A stretch of 35,090 nucleotides of DNA from Gracilaria vermiculophylla (GCA_019155205.2 JAHNZQ020000016.1:1969795-2004884), one strand, 5' to 3'. Shown: positions 10,061-19,181, counted from the first letter of the stretch. Translations and numbers: made by a program. The notes: generated by a model not told the origin, from the sequence alone.

Positions 10061-10368
10061 TTAGCCCAGAGCCTCATATTCTGCTAGAGACGGAAGGGAA
10101 ACGTAGCGTCAGGTGCATGCTATGCAAATGCCTCTCAAAGAAAGAAAAAGGAGCGTACAGTACCTATTCCTGCACGGAGTGTAAACGGGGTTTCCACGTC
10201 AACTGCTTCGCCTTCTACCATCAGAAGGATGTATTTCGCATCACGCGCCCAGATATATACAACGCAATCACAACTGCAAGCGAGGTACTCTCATCCAGGA
10301 ATCATCGCAATAGGCAGAACAAAGTAACCGCAAGCCTAAAGACCGTTAAAGCGTTGTACAAAGAGTAA
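10030..10368 (+). pseudogene. piggyBac-like transposase C-terminal fragment (Cys-rich domain)
   Basis: The plus-strand frame ends at TAA 10366-10368. It contains CMLCKCLSKKEKGAYSTYSC, then CKRGFHVNCFAFYH, a C-x2-C ... C-x2-C-x5-C-F-x2-YH pattern. That is the cysteine-rich zinc-binding tail of piggyBac (DDE_Tnp_1_7) transposases. About 60 more basic residues follow. The catalytic core is absent: upstream, the sequence belongs to the pogo-like relic on the other strand, so the left boundary is approximate. The stop codon is 1 bp from the stop of the minus-strand ORF 10370-10897, which suggests the two once formed a convergent pair in one element. Confidence 0.6.
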
Positions 10369-10369
10369 A

Positions 10370-10897
10370 TTAGTGTCCCTTGTATCCCATATATGCTCCA
10401 TTCTCATCCGGCCAAACAGATCGGATACCCTCCAAAGCGCACCGAGGCACCTCCACTCTTCTTCCCTTTCCAAGGATTCCATATCGCTCGTAGATGAACG
10501 CCTTGTACGCTGCCTTGCGGGCTTTGTTGTTTATGGAACTGGTCAAGCCCAATCCCGGATATCGTTCGGATACATTCACTATTACAGCAGTTCCAGATTT
10601 CATCCAATAACATGGCGTTCCGCCACATTTTTAACACGTAAAATCTTCGTTGTGTCCATTTATCGCAGGAACAAACGTCGTTACTGCAACGGTTGGAGCC
10701 ATTTGTTCTGCGTCCTGTGTTTCGTGCTCAAAGATATCACCCTCTTGCGTTCCACAGTTGTCTGTTGCCCCGTTCTGTTGCGTGTTTCGATTTGCCATCG
10801 AGGTGCTTTGCCAATGAGAACAATCTTTCTCATTTGAATCTGAGATATGTGGGCATTCACCTTGTGTCCTCTGCTCGGTCTGCATAGCAATGGTCAC
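10370..10897 (-). pseudogene. P2X7-receptor C-terminal-like domain ORF with one in-frame stop
   Basis: A single minus-strand frame runs from ATG 10895-10897 to TAA 10370-10372 and would encode 175 residues but for one TAA at 10631-10633 (DFTC*KCGG). The first 88 residues are polar, Gln/Asn/Thr-rich and probably disordered. The rest has KCGGTPCYWM, then KARKAAYKAFIYERYGILGK, VEVPRCALEGIRSVWPDE and YMGYKG. This matches the pattern AYR-x-F...G...(I/V)P-x-C...IR-x2-(F/Y)P...Y-x-G-(F/Y)K of the zinc-binding intracellular tail of P2X7 receptors, a domain also found in many transposon-linked and stand-alone proteins. No membrane segments or channel part are present, so it is not a receptor. The stop may be a mutation or sit next to an unrecognised intron. 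Confidence 0.6.
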
Positions 10898-11655
10898 GAC
10901 AGCGGGAGTGCGTGCTTAATCTGTTGCTGACTCTCCGCCCGGCGGCTGAAGTCGCTCCAAACGTGCGAGCAGTGCAGTTTCAACGGTTGCAAAGGTACTG
11001 CAGGGTGCGGTTTACGTTGGCAGTATTTCGACTGTGGTGAGCGAAGGTACTGTAGCGCCGATACAACAAAAGCGGAGCCTTGTGCTGTCGTTTTGCTCCA
11101 GCGCTGTAATAGGTGCAGAAATACAATGAAAGGAGTCTAAGAGAGTCCAGAACGGGAAGTGGCAGAGTTTTTGGTGTTGAACCTGTGCGACAGCCGGCTG
11201 TGCGAGCGCAAGGTCATCACAAAACAGAGGCGTTGTGTATGCCACAGATTAGGTGATACAGGCGGCGGCAATGTGTAGTATATGGTGATGTGCCTTCCAA
11301 TATGATTTCCAGTGCTTGTATTGAGCCGAGATTGGTGCCGTCAAAGCGGTGAAGGCGCAGTCTTGGTAAAGCGGCAAGCGGGAGGGTGCGTTGAGAGAAA
11401 GGCTTGCATGGCAACGGTGGTGGTGCGGTATGGTTGAGTAAAACTACAGCATATTTGTAAGTTTACGCTTTATGAAGTTCTGCAATCAAAAATGAGAAAC
11501 TAATGTACAGCAGGGCAAAGTTTTCATTTCAGAATTCGTATTACTGAATTCTGTAACGCATATTAGGCTTACGGAAAAGTAGCGCCAGCGTGAGTACGAG
11601 TTCCCCCCAGGCTAAGGTACGAGAAGCCTTGGTAAACACTCTCTAAATTGGCACC
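10898..11655. other. intergenic; left flank of the Harbinger-like element
   Basis: There is no supported gene. From about 11474 it holds variants of the TGCAGAATTCTGCA motif (AGTTCTGCA at 11476-11484, CAGAATTC at 11530-11537, TGAATTCTG at 11545-11553) that recur right of the MYB ORF. The left terminal repeat of the Harbinger-like element should lie here but was not resolved. Confidence 0.5.
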
Positions 11656-12840
11656 ATGGGAACTGGCAGGCAGAAAGACCAACGCTTGCGCCCGTTGCGC
11701 GAACGAGAAGAAACATGGGGATTGGCGCTCATGAACCTTGCGTCTCGACGTATGTCGCGGGGTGGATCAATCGTCGCGAAAACTGCAGCCATCACCGCTG
11801 TAGCTGCACGGTACTTGCAGGAAAGTGGCAAACTGCAACTTCACCTACAGCGCTTTAATCGGGTCAGCGCATCTCAATTCACATTCAACTTCAACAAGTT
11901 TACTGAGGCGGAATCCTTGCTTCACTTTAGATTTCAGAAGAAGGATATTGCTCGTGTAGCCTCAGCAATTGGGTGGCCGCTGCATCAGACAAGTACTCAC
12001 AGAAACTGCTACAGCGCCAACTCCCTCCTCTCGGCATGCGTGATTTTACGAAGGTTAGCGTCGCCGGCAAGGTGGGAGGAACTTGAGATCATGTTCGGAA
12101 AGCACGCCTCGCAGTTATCCGAGATTTTTTGGGAAGGACTGGAAAACTTCATTGAAAATCGTGCTCACCTCTCAACCAGCCCGATTGACGCCCAATTCAT
12201 GTCTCAGCATGCGCACCGCTACGCAACGGCAATACATCAGAAATGCGGTGGACTTTCAAACTGCGTGTCTTTCATAGACGAAATGGTAATAGGTATAGCA
12301 AGGCCGAAAGGATTCGACGTTCAGAGAGTAGTTTACAATGGCCACAAGAGAAAGCATGCGCTCAAATTCCAAGTAATTAGTAGCCCCGATGGACTCATTC
12401 TTCACGCATACGGGCCTATGGAGGGCCGCCGAGATGACTGGACGCTATACAAAAGAAGCGGCATAGAGGAACATCTACCTCACATTCTTCAAGTTAGCGG
12501 AGTGAAATAATGCATATACGGAGACTCGGGATATACCAGACGCTGGTTTTTGGAGGTTCCTTTTCAGGGAAGCAACCTCGCCGCTAGTCAGCACGCGTTG
12601 AATAAGACTATGTCATCTGTTCGCATTACGGTCGAGTGGATTTTCAAAGAAGTGAAGTTGTACTTTACTACTGTGGACTACAAACGAAAACTGAAAGTAT
12701 TTAAGTCGCCGGTGGCTTCGATTTACCTTGCAGCTATGCTGCTTACAAACATCGGCAATTGTGAATACAGAAATCAGATTGCGAAATACTTTGACTGCTC
12801 GCCGCCCTTGCTTGAACAGTATCTTCTGCACCGTTCCTAG
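11656..12840 (+). pseudogene. PIF/Harbinger-like transposase (DDE_4 superfamily), one in-frame stop
   Basis: One frame of 395 codons is interrupted only by TAA at 12508-12510. The N-terminal half is helical and includes SLLHFRFQKKDIARVASAIG, typical of Harbinger transposases. The catalytic motifs are FIDEM (Asp208), then YNGHKRKHALKFQVISSPDG and GPMEGRRDDWTLYKRSG, YGDSGYTRRWFL (Asp290, numbering through the stop) and RITVEWIFKEVK (Glu327), with 36 residues between the second Asp and the Glu. The C-terminus (NIGNCEYRNQIAKYFDCSPP) is the usual helical end. All three catalytic residues are kept, so the one nonsense codon six codons before the YGDSGY motif is the only visible defect. It could be recent decay or a sequencing error. 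Confidence 0.88.
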
Positions 12841-12967
12841 GCTATATTTGAGGGCCCTTGAGTACCACACAGTGCTAATTGTCAGATTGTGCCGTATATT
12901 TATTGTATTTTACGTAAGAGTATGTCCACATGAAGAGTTTGGCAAGTTACCTGAAAGGAAAATCTGT

Positions 12968-13735
12968 TTACTTTTTAGCTAAAGCACTAACTAGCAACTT
13001 GTACTTTTCTATCTCGAGCTCTTGGGCTTTCTGACGTTCTTCTTTACGCTCTTGTCGATCACGCTCGCGTTCTTCTCGGTCTGCTTTTATGTTTTCCCGT
13101 TCAAAGTTTAGTCGTTCACGTTCTAGCTCAATGCGAGCCAGGTCTGCTTCTCGCAGCTGAGCACCCAAAGCGATCCATTTCTCCGCTTGAGTTCATTGGT
13201 AAATTCATTTTCGTCTTCTTCGGAGTCGTGCCCGGTTGTTCGCAGGCGTCTTCGGTCTCGCTTATCGACCTTCCACGCGTTGTACTCATGTCCACTATCT
13301 CCTCACCAATTTTTACTTTTTCATATTCTGCCGCCTGATAAGCTGCCCTTTTCACCCCCTTGGCCGTGATCAAGTCATCACGTGCCTCCTTCATGCCCAT
13401 TAGCAGCTGTTTAACGTCTTTCATTTCGCCACCAACCCCTGACATTCGCTGGTTGACGGCGTCGCCCTTATTGAACTGCTCTTGAAGTCTTCTGTAGCGG
13501 TCTCGCACTGTCTTCTACGTGATCTTTGCGTACTGTGTGGATTAGCGTTGAGATTTGTAGCAGCCTCTTCATAACAGATTTGAAGCTTACCGTAGGCTGC
13601 TACGTGCGCTATGGACGCCGAAACGTCGCAGAGTATGGCGAGATCTTCCGCTGGACTGAAGCGGGAATGGCGTCCGGCCTTCGGACGACTAGGTTCGGAT
13701 GATGACAAATCGTCGGCAGCGGTGACTTCTGCCAT
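12968..13735 (-). pseudogene. MYB/SANT-like (trihelix) protein of the Harbinger-like element, frameshifted
   Basis: The start is at MAEVTAADDL. The DNA-binding part is GRHSRFSPAEDLAILCDV...AAYGKLQICYEEAATNLN, then, after a frameshift near 13540, KIT*KTVRDRYRRLQEQFNK, where TAG replaces the Trp codon kept in the paralogue at 14306 (TWKSIQDRYRRLQ). MSGVGGEMKDVKQLLMGMKE follows. A further frameshift near 13185 leads to a charged coiled coil (ARIELERERLNFERENI...) ending LVSALAKK. In PIF/Harbinger elements such a protein helps bring transposase to the element ends. Two shifts plus a nonsense codon make it inactive. It faces the transposase gene. Confidence 0.75.
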
Positions 13736-13924
13736 GAGTTGGGGCGTGCAGGTAGGACTTAGTGCTGCGTGGTAGAGGCGCCATCTCCGTCCCGGCGGGC
13801 TGAATAAATGCGTACGGAAAAAATTTGGCGCCAACTTGCAGACAGCTGTCATAGACTGCCGCGCTTTCGTTTCTCACGGACATTCACTAACTAGGCACTT
13901 TTCAGCTACTTTGCTCACAAAACA

Positions 13925-14305
13925 GCTGCAGAATTCAGTATCATTTCTACAGCTGTTACACGCATTGCGGAATTCTTAGAAATGGTTGCAGAATTCTGTT
14001 TGCGTCATCTATCTCTTGTGCTGAGCGCAACTCAAACTTGGATAGAATGCATTGGAAGCAAATTGATTAAGATAAGCGTCGTATTCTAATTGGTACATTC
14101 TTATCGCTACGATAGTAGCGATAAGAACTTTTAGGTTCAAAAGGGTTAATAGAGGGATTACGCCACAGCGATTTTGAAAGTATTCTGAATGTATACTGTA
14201 ATTAAAAGTATGATTCGAAAATGAGTTGCAGAATTCTGCAATGGCGCGTGAGAGAACTTGCAGAATTGTGATGAGTTAGTGAAGCCGAAACTTTAAGTAT
14301 TCTGC
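13925..14305. repeat. cluster of TGCAGAATTCTGCA-type palindromic motifs
   Basis: Copies seen: GCTGCAGAATTCAG (13925-13938), TTGCGGAATTCT (13966 region), TTGCAGAATTCTG (13986-13998), the perfect 14-bp palindrome TGCAGAATTCTGCA (14227-14240), TTGCAGAATTGTG (14258-14270) and AGTATTCTGCA (14296-14306). Related motifs occur at 11476-11553. This density of one palindrome between two MYB ORFs suggests binding sites for the element's own protein. Confidence 0.6.
14098..14127. repeat. perfect hairpin, 13-bp stem with GATA loop
   Basis: TTCTTATCGCTAC, then GATA, then GTAGCGATAAGAA. It lies between the two MYB-type ORFs and could be two abutting element ends or a small hairpin element. Confidence 0.75.
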
Positions 14306-15053
14306 ATGTGTCGAGAACAGTTTCCCGCCAAGCAGCCAATACTCATGAGTCTATCAAGGATGGCTTCGGTTCTGGAATCCGAGCCTAATGCATGTACTGA
14401 CTCCGAGACAGCTACAGTCCCTCCGCTGTGCGAGCGAGAAGATGATGTCAGAGCGCAAGGCGGCGTGGGGCGCATGGGCAGAGCACCGAAGTTCACACCC
14501 GCCGATGATCTCGTCATCATAAGGGAAGTTGAAGCCACGAAGGCTCACCTCGCTCCCAACGGGCAGACGAAAGAACGATTTCATATCGCTGCGCACAAGG
14601 GGAACAGTAGCAAGAAGACTTCGTGCGCTGTCACGTGGAAGAGTATTCAAGACAGGTACAGGCGTCTTCAATCGCGTTTTGATGCGAGCGAACGAATTGA
14701 GAGCGCAATGAGCGGCGTCGGGGGCGAGGTAGGGGAGATGTAGGAGCTTTTGAGCATGATGAAGGATGCTAGAAGGGACATGGCGGAGGAGAAAACCACA
14801 GCAAAGCAGCGATCACAGGATCTGGAGGCTGAGAAGGAGCGACTGGGTGCAGTCGTGCGCCAAATCGCGACTTTCCGCTCAACTGGAGGTAGAGATTCGG
14901 AAGCCAATTCACCGCAGGTGGACCGTCGGGCTGGGGAGAAACGTTCACGTAAAGAGGCGTTCTCCTTTTCGTTTGCAGACGACATCAAGCTCTTCGCCGA
15001 TGCGATAAAGGAAGGCGACCAAGCGCGACACGAACTCGAGAAGAAGCGTCTTG
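14306..15053 (+). pseudogene. second MYB/SANT-like ORF, one in-frame stop, truncated by assembly gap
   Basis: From ATG 14306 one frame runs into the N gap, interrupted only by TAG 14741-14743. It has an acidic N-terminus, then GRAPKFTPADDLVIIREVEA, CAVTWKSIQDRYRRLQSRFD, AMSGVGGEVGEM (stop) and ELLSMMKDARRDMAEEK, paralogous to the ORF at 12968-13735 in the same order (RFSPAEDLAIL, DRYRRLQEQF, MSGVGGEM). After that come a helical charged segment and LFADAIKEGDQARHELEKKRL, the start of a coiled coil. The partner transposase of this copy is not visible and may be in or lost at the gap. Alternatively this is a partial duplicate. Confidence 0.7.
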
Positions 15054-15153
15054 NNNNNNNNNNNNNNNNNNNNNNNNNNNNNNNNNNNNNNNNNNNNNNN
15101 NNNNNNNNNNNNNNNNNNNNNNNNNNNNNNNNNNNNNNNNNNNNNNNNNNNNN
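15054..15153. other. assembly gap (100 N)
   Basis: Exactly 100 unresolved bases, probably a gap of unknown true size. The MYB-type frame enters it from the left and does not reappear on the right. Confidence 0.98.
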
Positions 15154-15530
15154 ATGTTGTGTGTCTTTTAGTGCTTTTGTTTTATTCGCAACTGTGTTGT
15201 GTGGTCTACATAAAAAAAAAGGGAACCATGTTGACCACAAGCTGTATTTTGGGGGTGGTCCTATCTTTTTGCACAGCACTCACAGCACTTTTTAATATGA
15301 TTTTGAAGCGCACTACTACAAGTTGTGATCGAAATACGAGTGGAATCTTAGACGGGTCTTTCGCAAAAGGGGCCAAGTTCGATGTTTTTGTTTACTAATG
15401 CACGAATAATGGAACGCTGGGAATAATTGCATGGATCTCTAGTACTTTATTGCAGCTGAGTGCGCAGCCACCGCTTAGGACTGAAGGGCAGCTGCAGACT
15501 TTACGGCAGCGGGCCCGCGTAACATTCACA
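15154..15530. other. intergenic between gap and bZIP gene
   Basis: No coding sequence seen. It serves as the 5' flank of the bZIP gene; no TATA box could be assigned with confidence. Confidence 0.5.
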
Positions 15531-16244
15531 ATGACCGTCACTACTCCGAGATTGCCGCCGCTCGTAGAACAAGCGCTGCAGCGCGAGCAGCGCGAATTCG
15601 AGCTGCACGCTAAGGAGGCCGCCGACCGCGCCGCACTGCTTCGTGTACCGTGGCCCGTCAAGACCGCGTGCAAGTGGAGCGCCGCGCAACGACGCCACAA
15701 CAACAAGCTCGGCGTCAAGCGCTCGCGCGCGCGCGCCGCCGCGTACCGCCATCTGCTGATTACTGAATTCGAGCGCCTGCGCGCGGAAGGCGCCCGCCTG
15801 CGCGCGGTGCGCGACCGCCTGCGCGCCGACGCGACGCCCGCTGCGCTCGACCGGGACGCACTTGACTTCGACGTGCTCGACCAGAACGCGCTTGACCTCG
15901 ACGCGCTCCACCTCGACGCGCCCGGCCTGGCGGAGGCGCATCCACGCCAGCCGTTTTCATCTCACGCGCCCGACCGGCTGCTGGCGTGGCAGCTCTCGCA
16001 GGACTCCTTCGCGCCGCTCGCCTTGGCAGCTACCGCCGACGCGCAGCCGCCGCCGCAGCGCGCGCGAGCCGCCGCACCGCCGCCCGACCCGGACCCCGAC
16101 GCGCAGCGCTTCCACGATGCTGCGTTCGACCTCGGTCCGTTCGGCCTGGCGGAGGCGCACGCACTCCAGCCGCTTTTGCCGCACGCGCCCGACCCGAGTG
16201 TGGCGTGGGGGCTCTCGCCGTCATCCGGCTGGCCGTTTGCATGA
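15531..16244 (+). CDS. bZIP transcription factor
   Basis: The protein has 237 residues from ATG 15531; an upstream in-frame extension has no ATG. Residues 54-98 are a canonical bZIP: basic region RRHNNKLGVKRSRAR with N58-x7-R66-x9-L76, then leucines 76, 83, 90 and 97 at exact seven-residue spacing. Such proteins dimerise through the zipper and bind DNA with the basic region in the nucleus. Residues 105-129 are five tandem pentapeptides of form (A/V)L(D/H)x(D/N). The motif GLAEAHxxQPxxxHAPD occurs twice (132-148 and 205-221), separated by a Pro/Ala-rich acidic linker, so the tail probably arose by internal duplication and may be an activation region. The target genes cannot be read from sequence. 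An ATTAAA at 16418-16423 is a possible poly(A) signal. Confidence 0.85.
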   Translation: MTVTTPRLPPLVEQALQREQREFELHAKEAADRAALLRVPWPVKTACKWSAAQRRHNNKLGVKRSRARAAAYRHLLITEFERLRAEGARLRAVRDRLRADATPAALDRDALDFDVLDQNALDLDALHLDAPGLAEAHPRQPFSSHAPDRLLAWQLSQDSFAPLALAATADAQPPPQRARAAAPPPDPDPDAQRFHDAAFDLGPFGLAEAHALQPLLPHAPDPSVAWGLSPSSGWPFA

Positions 16245-16952
16245 CCGCACGCTGAGCCACCCGCCGCCACGCCGCGCCCCGGTGCTTCATCGATCCCGTG
16301 CTGTGCTGTGCCGCCCATTTGGATTCATGCCTCTTCCGACCCCGTCGCCGCCGGCGACCAACCCACTTGTAATTGACCGAGGCTATAATCGTTGTATGAT
16401 CGTTATAATGCTTCCCATTAAAACTGCCCTTCGAGTGCTTTCCATCCGTTTGTCATACGTCCGTTGCTCAACCGCCTGTCGACGCGCCTCTCGCTACTGT
16501 CCGCTCACGTCGGTGTGCACCGTCTGTTCCTCTCCGTCGAGATAGCGCGTCGCCGCTGCCGCCATCCGTTCCCGAGGCCGTCCCCGCCACCTGGAGCAGC
16601 GCCATGTCCGCGTCGCCTTTTCGCTGGTCAACAGTACCCATGCCCATCTTCTGCGCCGCGCACTTTGTCTCCGCTTTCCGCAACACCCTCTAAATCAAAA
16701 CCGCATTGCGTGCTCACAATTACATCCCCATCTCGCGGGTCTTGCCACTGTTCGGGCACACAATCGACACGCACCCGCTGCGCGTCAATGGCATCTTCTT
16801 CTCCGCTCCACTCACGGCCCCGCCCAACCTACTTGACGAACGAAGCACATGCATCTCATCAGCATTCATGCCCAAATCGAGCAAAAACGTCCCCCCTGCG
16901 ACAACTCAACAAAACCATGCCGCATTCGTTCTCCACAGCCACCCTACTAGCG
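16245..16952. other. convergent 3' intergenic region
   Basis: It lies between the 3' ends of the bZIP gene and MAD1. It has short open frames but no recognisable product; it probably holds the two 3' UTRs. Confidence 0.5.
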
Positions 16953-19181
16953 TCATACGTTCATCAACGTCGTCTTCTCCAGGTTCTCCATCGTGATGTG
17001 CGCGAGTAGGCCGGGCAGCGAGTTCATCCGGTGTGCATATTGCTCGATTTCGTCCCGAATCTGCGTCGTGTAGTGCGTCTCCATCAGCGCAAAGCCCCCG
17101 TCCTCGTTCTTGCCGAGCTCCAGCACCTCATTGGCGCTCTCCGCGTACATGGACGCCAGCGTGTACTTGGCGCCCGTCATCCGCATCGTCCACCCGAACA
17201 GGTTGTACACCGCCACGCGCACCTCTTCGATTTTCTTCATCGCGATTTCCTTCGTGCGCAGCCCAACTTTTGAGTCTTTCGAAAGCTGTTCGTTCTCGTG
17301 CTGCAGTTGCGATATGCGCAGCCGCAACGTCGTCAACTCCGCGCTTGCTTCGTCCGTCATGTCCACGTCCTGGTCCAACTGCCCACGTTTTTTGTTCTTC
17401 TTCTCGATCGCTTTCATGGCGTAGTCCCGCAGAGCTCTCGCCACCGGATTATCGACCATGTGCAGCACCTTCACCTGGCTGACGTCATAGTCAGGAGCTG
17501 ATGTGTCAGGGGGAAGCGTCGCGTATTCCGCCTGAATCTCCTCCATCGCCGTCTGAACACTGTGCAACTCAGCATCTAATTGATCTGCCTTTTTCTCCGC
17601 CTCGCGCCTGCGACGTTTCTCTGACTCCAACTGATGTTTTAGTTGTTCAATGTCGACAAGCCGCCGGTCGGCAGAGCCTCGATCTTCAAGCGTGCCTCCA
17701 TTCCTGGACCTCAGCTCCTCGATTTCCTTCCCCTTTTCCTCCAACTCCGCCTCAATGCTGGCCAGCGCGGACTTGTACTGCAGCGACATCTCTTCAGCAG
17801 CCTCAATCCTTCGCCGTAACCTCTTGTCACCGGACTGAGGCGCTGTCCCGAGCTCGACTTCTTCTATCTCGCGCAGCGCTGCCCGGAGATGGTCCACTTC
17901 TCGTTGCAAAATGCGCCGACCCCGTTCACTGCGCCTCTTCTGCGCATTGGCTGTCTCCACGTGCTCCTTGAGGCGAGCGCTGTCGTTTCTCATTTCAGTC
18001 AGACATCGACGACAATCATCCAGCTCGTCCTGCACTCGTAGGAGCTTTATGCTGTTCTGCTGCTCTATTTCCGCGATGCGAACCTCGTATTTCTGGGCCG
18101 CAATGCGCTGGGCGATGTCGGCGCTCTTGTTTTCGCCCGCGCCACTCGCCAGAGAGCGCAGAATTTGAATTCCTTCCTGCGCATCGCCGACGGGAGATAG
18201 GGCGGAGATGAGACGAGCCAGTTCTTCTTTCTCACTTTGCAGCGCCGCAGCGTTTCGCAGCGCCTGCTCCTCTTCGGAGGCGTGAATGCGCAGCAGCGTG
18301 ATTTCCTCGTTCATGTACTTGGAGCGCTCCTCGTTCTGCTCAGCATTTCTGCAGAGTTCACGCAGCCGATCGTTCTCGGCCTCCAGCTCGCTTAGCCGCG
18401 TCCCCACCCGGGCACGGCTGACGCTCTCGTCGCGTAGTTGCGCCCGCATGCGCAGCACGTCCGACTCCAGCGCCACGTTCATCTTCCTCAGCTCTGCGGC
18501 GCCTGCGTCGCGGAGCTCGCCCAGCGACGAGCGCGAGCTGGAAGCGTGCTCCACCTCCTTCTGCAGCCTTTTCGCGTACCCGTACGCCCAGTCGTATTTG
18601 TCCTGCAGCTCCTTTTTCTCCGCTTGCGCGCGGGCGTTTTCGGCGGCCAGCTCGCGCTCGAGGCGCTTCGCCTTCGCCTCCGCAACCTGGATTTGCGTCT
18701 GCAGCATTTCCCTCTCGGACGCGAAAGAGGTGTCCGAAATGCGGCCGCGGTCGCGCTCGTCACGATGCCGCAGGCGCTGCGCCCTGATGCTGGCCTCGCG
18801 CTGCGCAAGCTGGGCCTCCAGGTCCTCGATGCGCGAGGTGGCGTCGGAGACGGTGCGCTCGTGCAGGGTTGAATTCTGCTCGCTTTGGCGGCGAAGCGCC
18901 TGCAGCTCCCCCTCCGCCCGGGCCGCGCGTTGACGCGCGGCCAGCGTGGCTTCTTTTTCCTCCCTCAGTTTCTGCTCGCGGTGGCTCAGCTCGGTCCGCA
19001 GCGACACGATCTTGGCGTGCAGCTCGGCTGGCGTGCGCGGGGCGGACGGGGGCGTCTGCAGGGCGGAGCGCACGGCCGGGTCCTGGAGAACGCGCACATC
19101 GCTGTGCAGGGAGCTTATGGTGCCACTCATTCGCAGCCAGGCGTTGTCTGAAGGCGTAGTCGGAGTGGCATCATCTTCCAT
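16953..19181 (-). CDS. MAD1: MAD1-like spindle assembly checkpoint protein
   Basis: One intronless frame of 742 residues, close to the usual length of the family. Residues 1-60 are Ser/Thr/Pro-containing. About 60-560 is almost continuous coiled coil (repeated Glu/Arg/Leu heptads). At 571-579 lies KVLHMVDNP, the Mad2-interaction motif of Mad1 (KVLHM-x3-P), where Mad2 closes around the peptide. Another helix (about 615-635) leads to the C-terminal RWD-like domain (KEIAMKKIEEVRVAVYNLFGW ... YTLASMYAESANEVLEL). Mad1 holds Mad2 at unattached kinetochores and nuclear pores and delays anaphase. The RLK motif, which in other species contacts Bub1 just before the C-terminal domain, appears as GLRTKEIAMKKI and is not clearly preserved. 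The gene converges on the bZIP gene. The match rests on the MIM and C-terminal pattern; the long coiled coil alone would not identify it. Confidence 0.88.
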   Translation of the reverse strand: MEDDATPTTPSDNAWLRMSGTISSLHSDVRVLQDPAVRSALQTPPSAPRTPAELHAKIVSLRTELSHREQKLREEKEATLAARQRAARAEGELQALRRQSEQNSTLHERTVSDATSRIEDLEAQLAQREASIRAQRLRHRDERDRGRISDTSFASEREMLQTQIQVAEAKAKRLERELAAENARAQAEKKELQDKYDWAYGYAKRLQKEVEHASSSRSSLGELRDAGAAELRKMNVALESDVLRMRAQLRDESVSRARVGTRLSELEAENDRLRELCRNAEQNEERSKYMNEEITLLRIHASEEEQALRNAAALQSEKEELARLISALSPVGDAQEGIQILRSLASGAGENKSADIAQRIAAQKYEVRIAEIEQQNSIKLLRVQDELDDCRRCLTEMRNDSARLKEHVETANAQKRRSERGRRILQREVDHLRAALREIEEVELGTAPQSGDKRLRRRIEAAEEMSLQYKSALASIEAELEEKGKEIEELRSRNGGTLEDRGSADRRLVDIEQLKHQLESEKRRRREAEKKADQLDAELHSVQTAMEEIQAEYATLPPDTSAPDYDVSQVKVLHMVDNPVARALRDYAMKAIEKKNKKRGQLDQDVDMTDEASAELTTLRLRISQLQHENEQLSKDSKVGLRTKEIAMKKIEEVRVAVYNLFGWTMRMTGAKYTLASMYAESANEVLELGKNEDGGFALMETHYTTQIRDEIEQYAHRMNSLPGLLAHITMENLEKTTLMNV

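Larger units (their letters stand above)
11470..14000 (+). mobile_element. PIF/Harbinger-like DNA transposon (transposase plus MYB ORF, convergent)
   Basis: The element is defined by a DDE_4-type transposase (plus) and a MYB/SANT-like protein (minus) whose 3' ends face each other 127 bp apart. These are the two ORFs that characterise PIF/Harbinger elements. GAATTC-centred palindromic motifs flank both sides. The limits are approximate: I could not prove terminal inverted repeats or a TWA target duplication. Confidence 0.7.

Noticed and set aside
10631..12510. Reassigned TAA codon (alternative genetic code), because single in-frame TAA codons interrupt the P2X7-like and Harbinger ORFs
   Set aside because: TAG and TGA also interrupt neighbouring relics, the TAA in the RNase H of the chromovirus replaces a position where Tyr is usual, and the intact host genes end in TAG or TGA with no internal TAA.
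16953..18933. Several open plus-strand frames across MAD1
   Set aside because: Shadows of the coiled-coil gene, rich in Ser/Arg/Ala without motifs.
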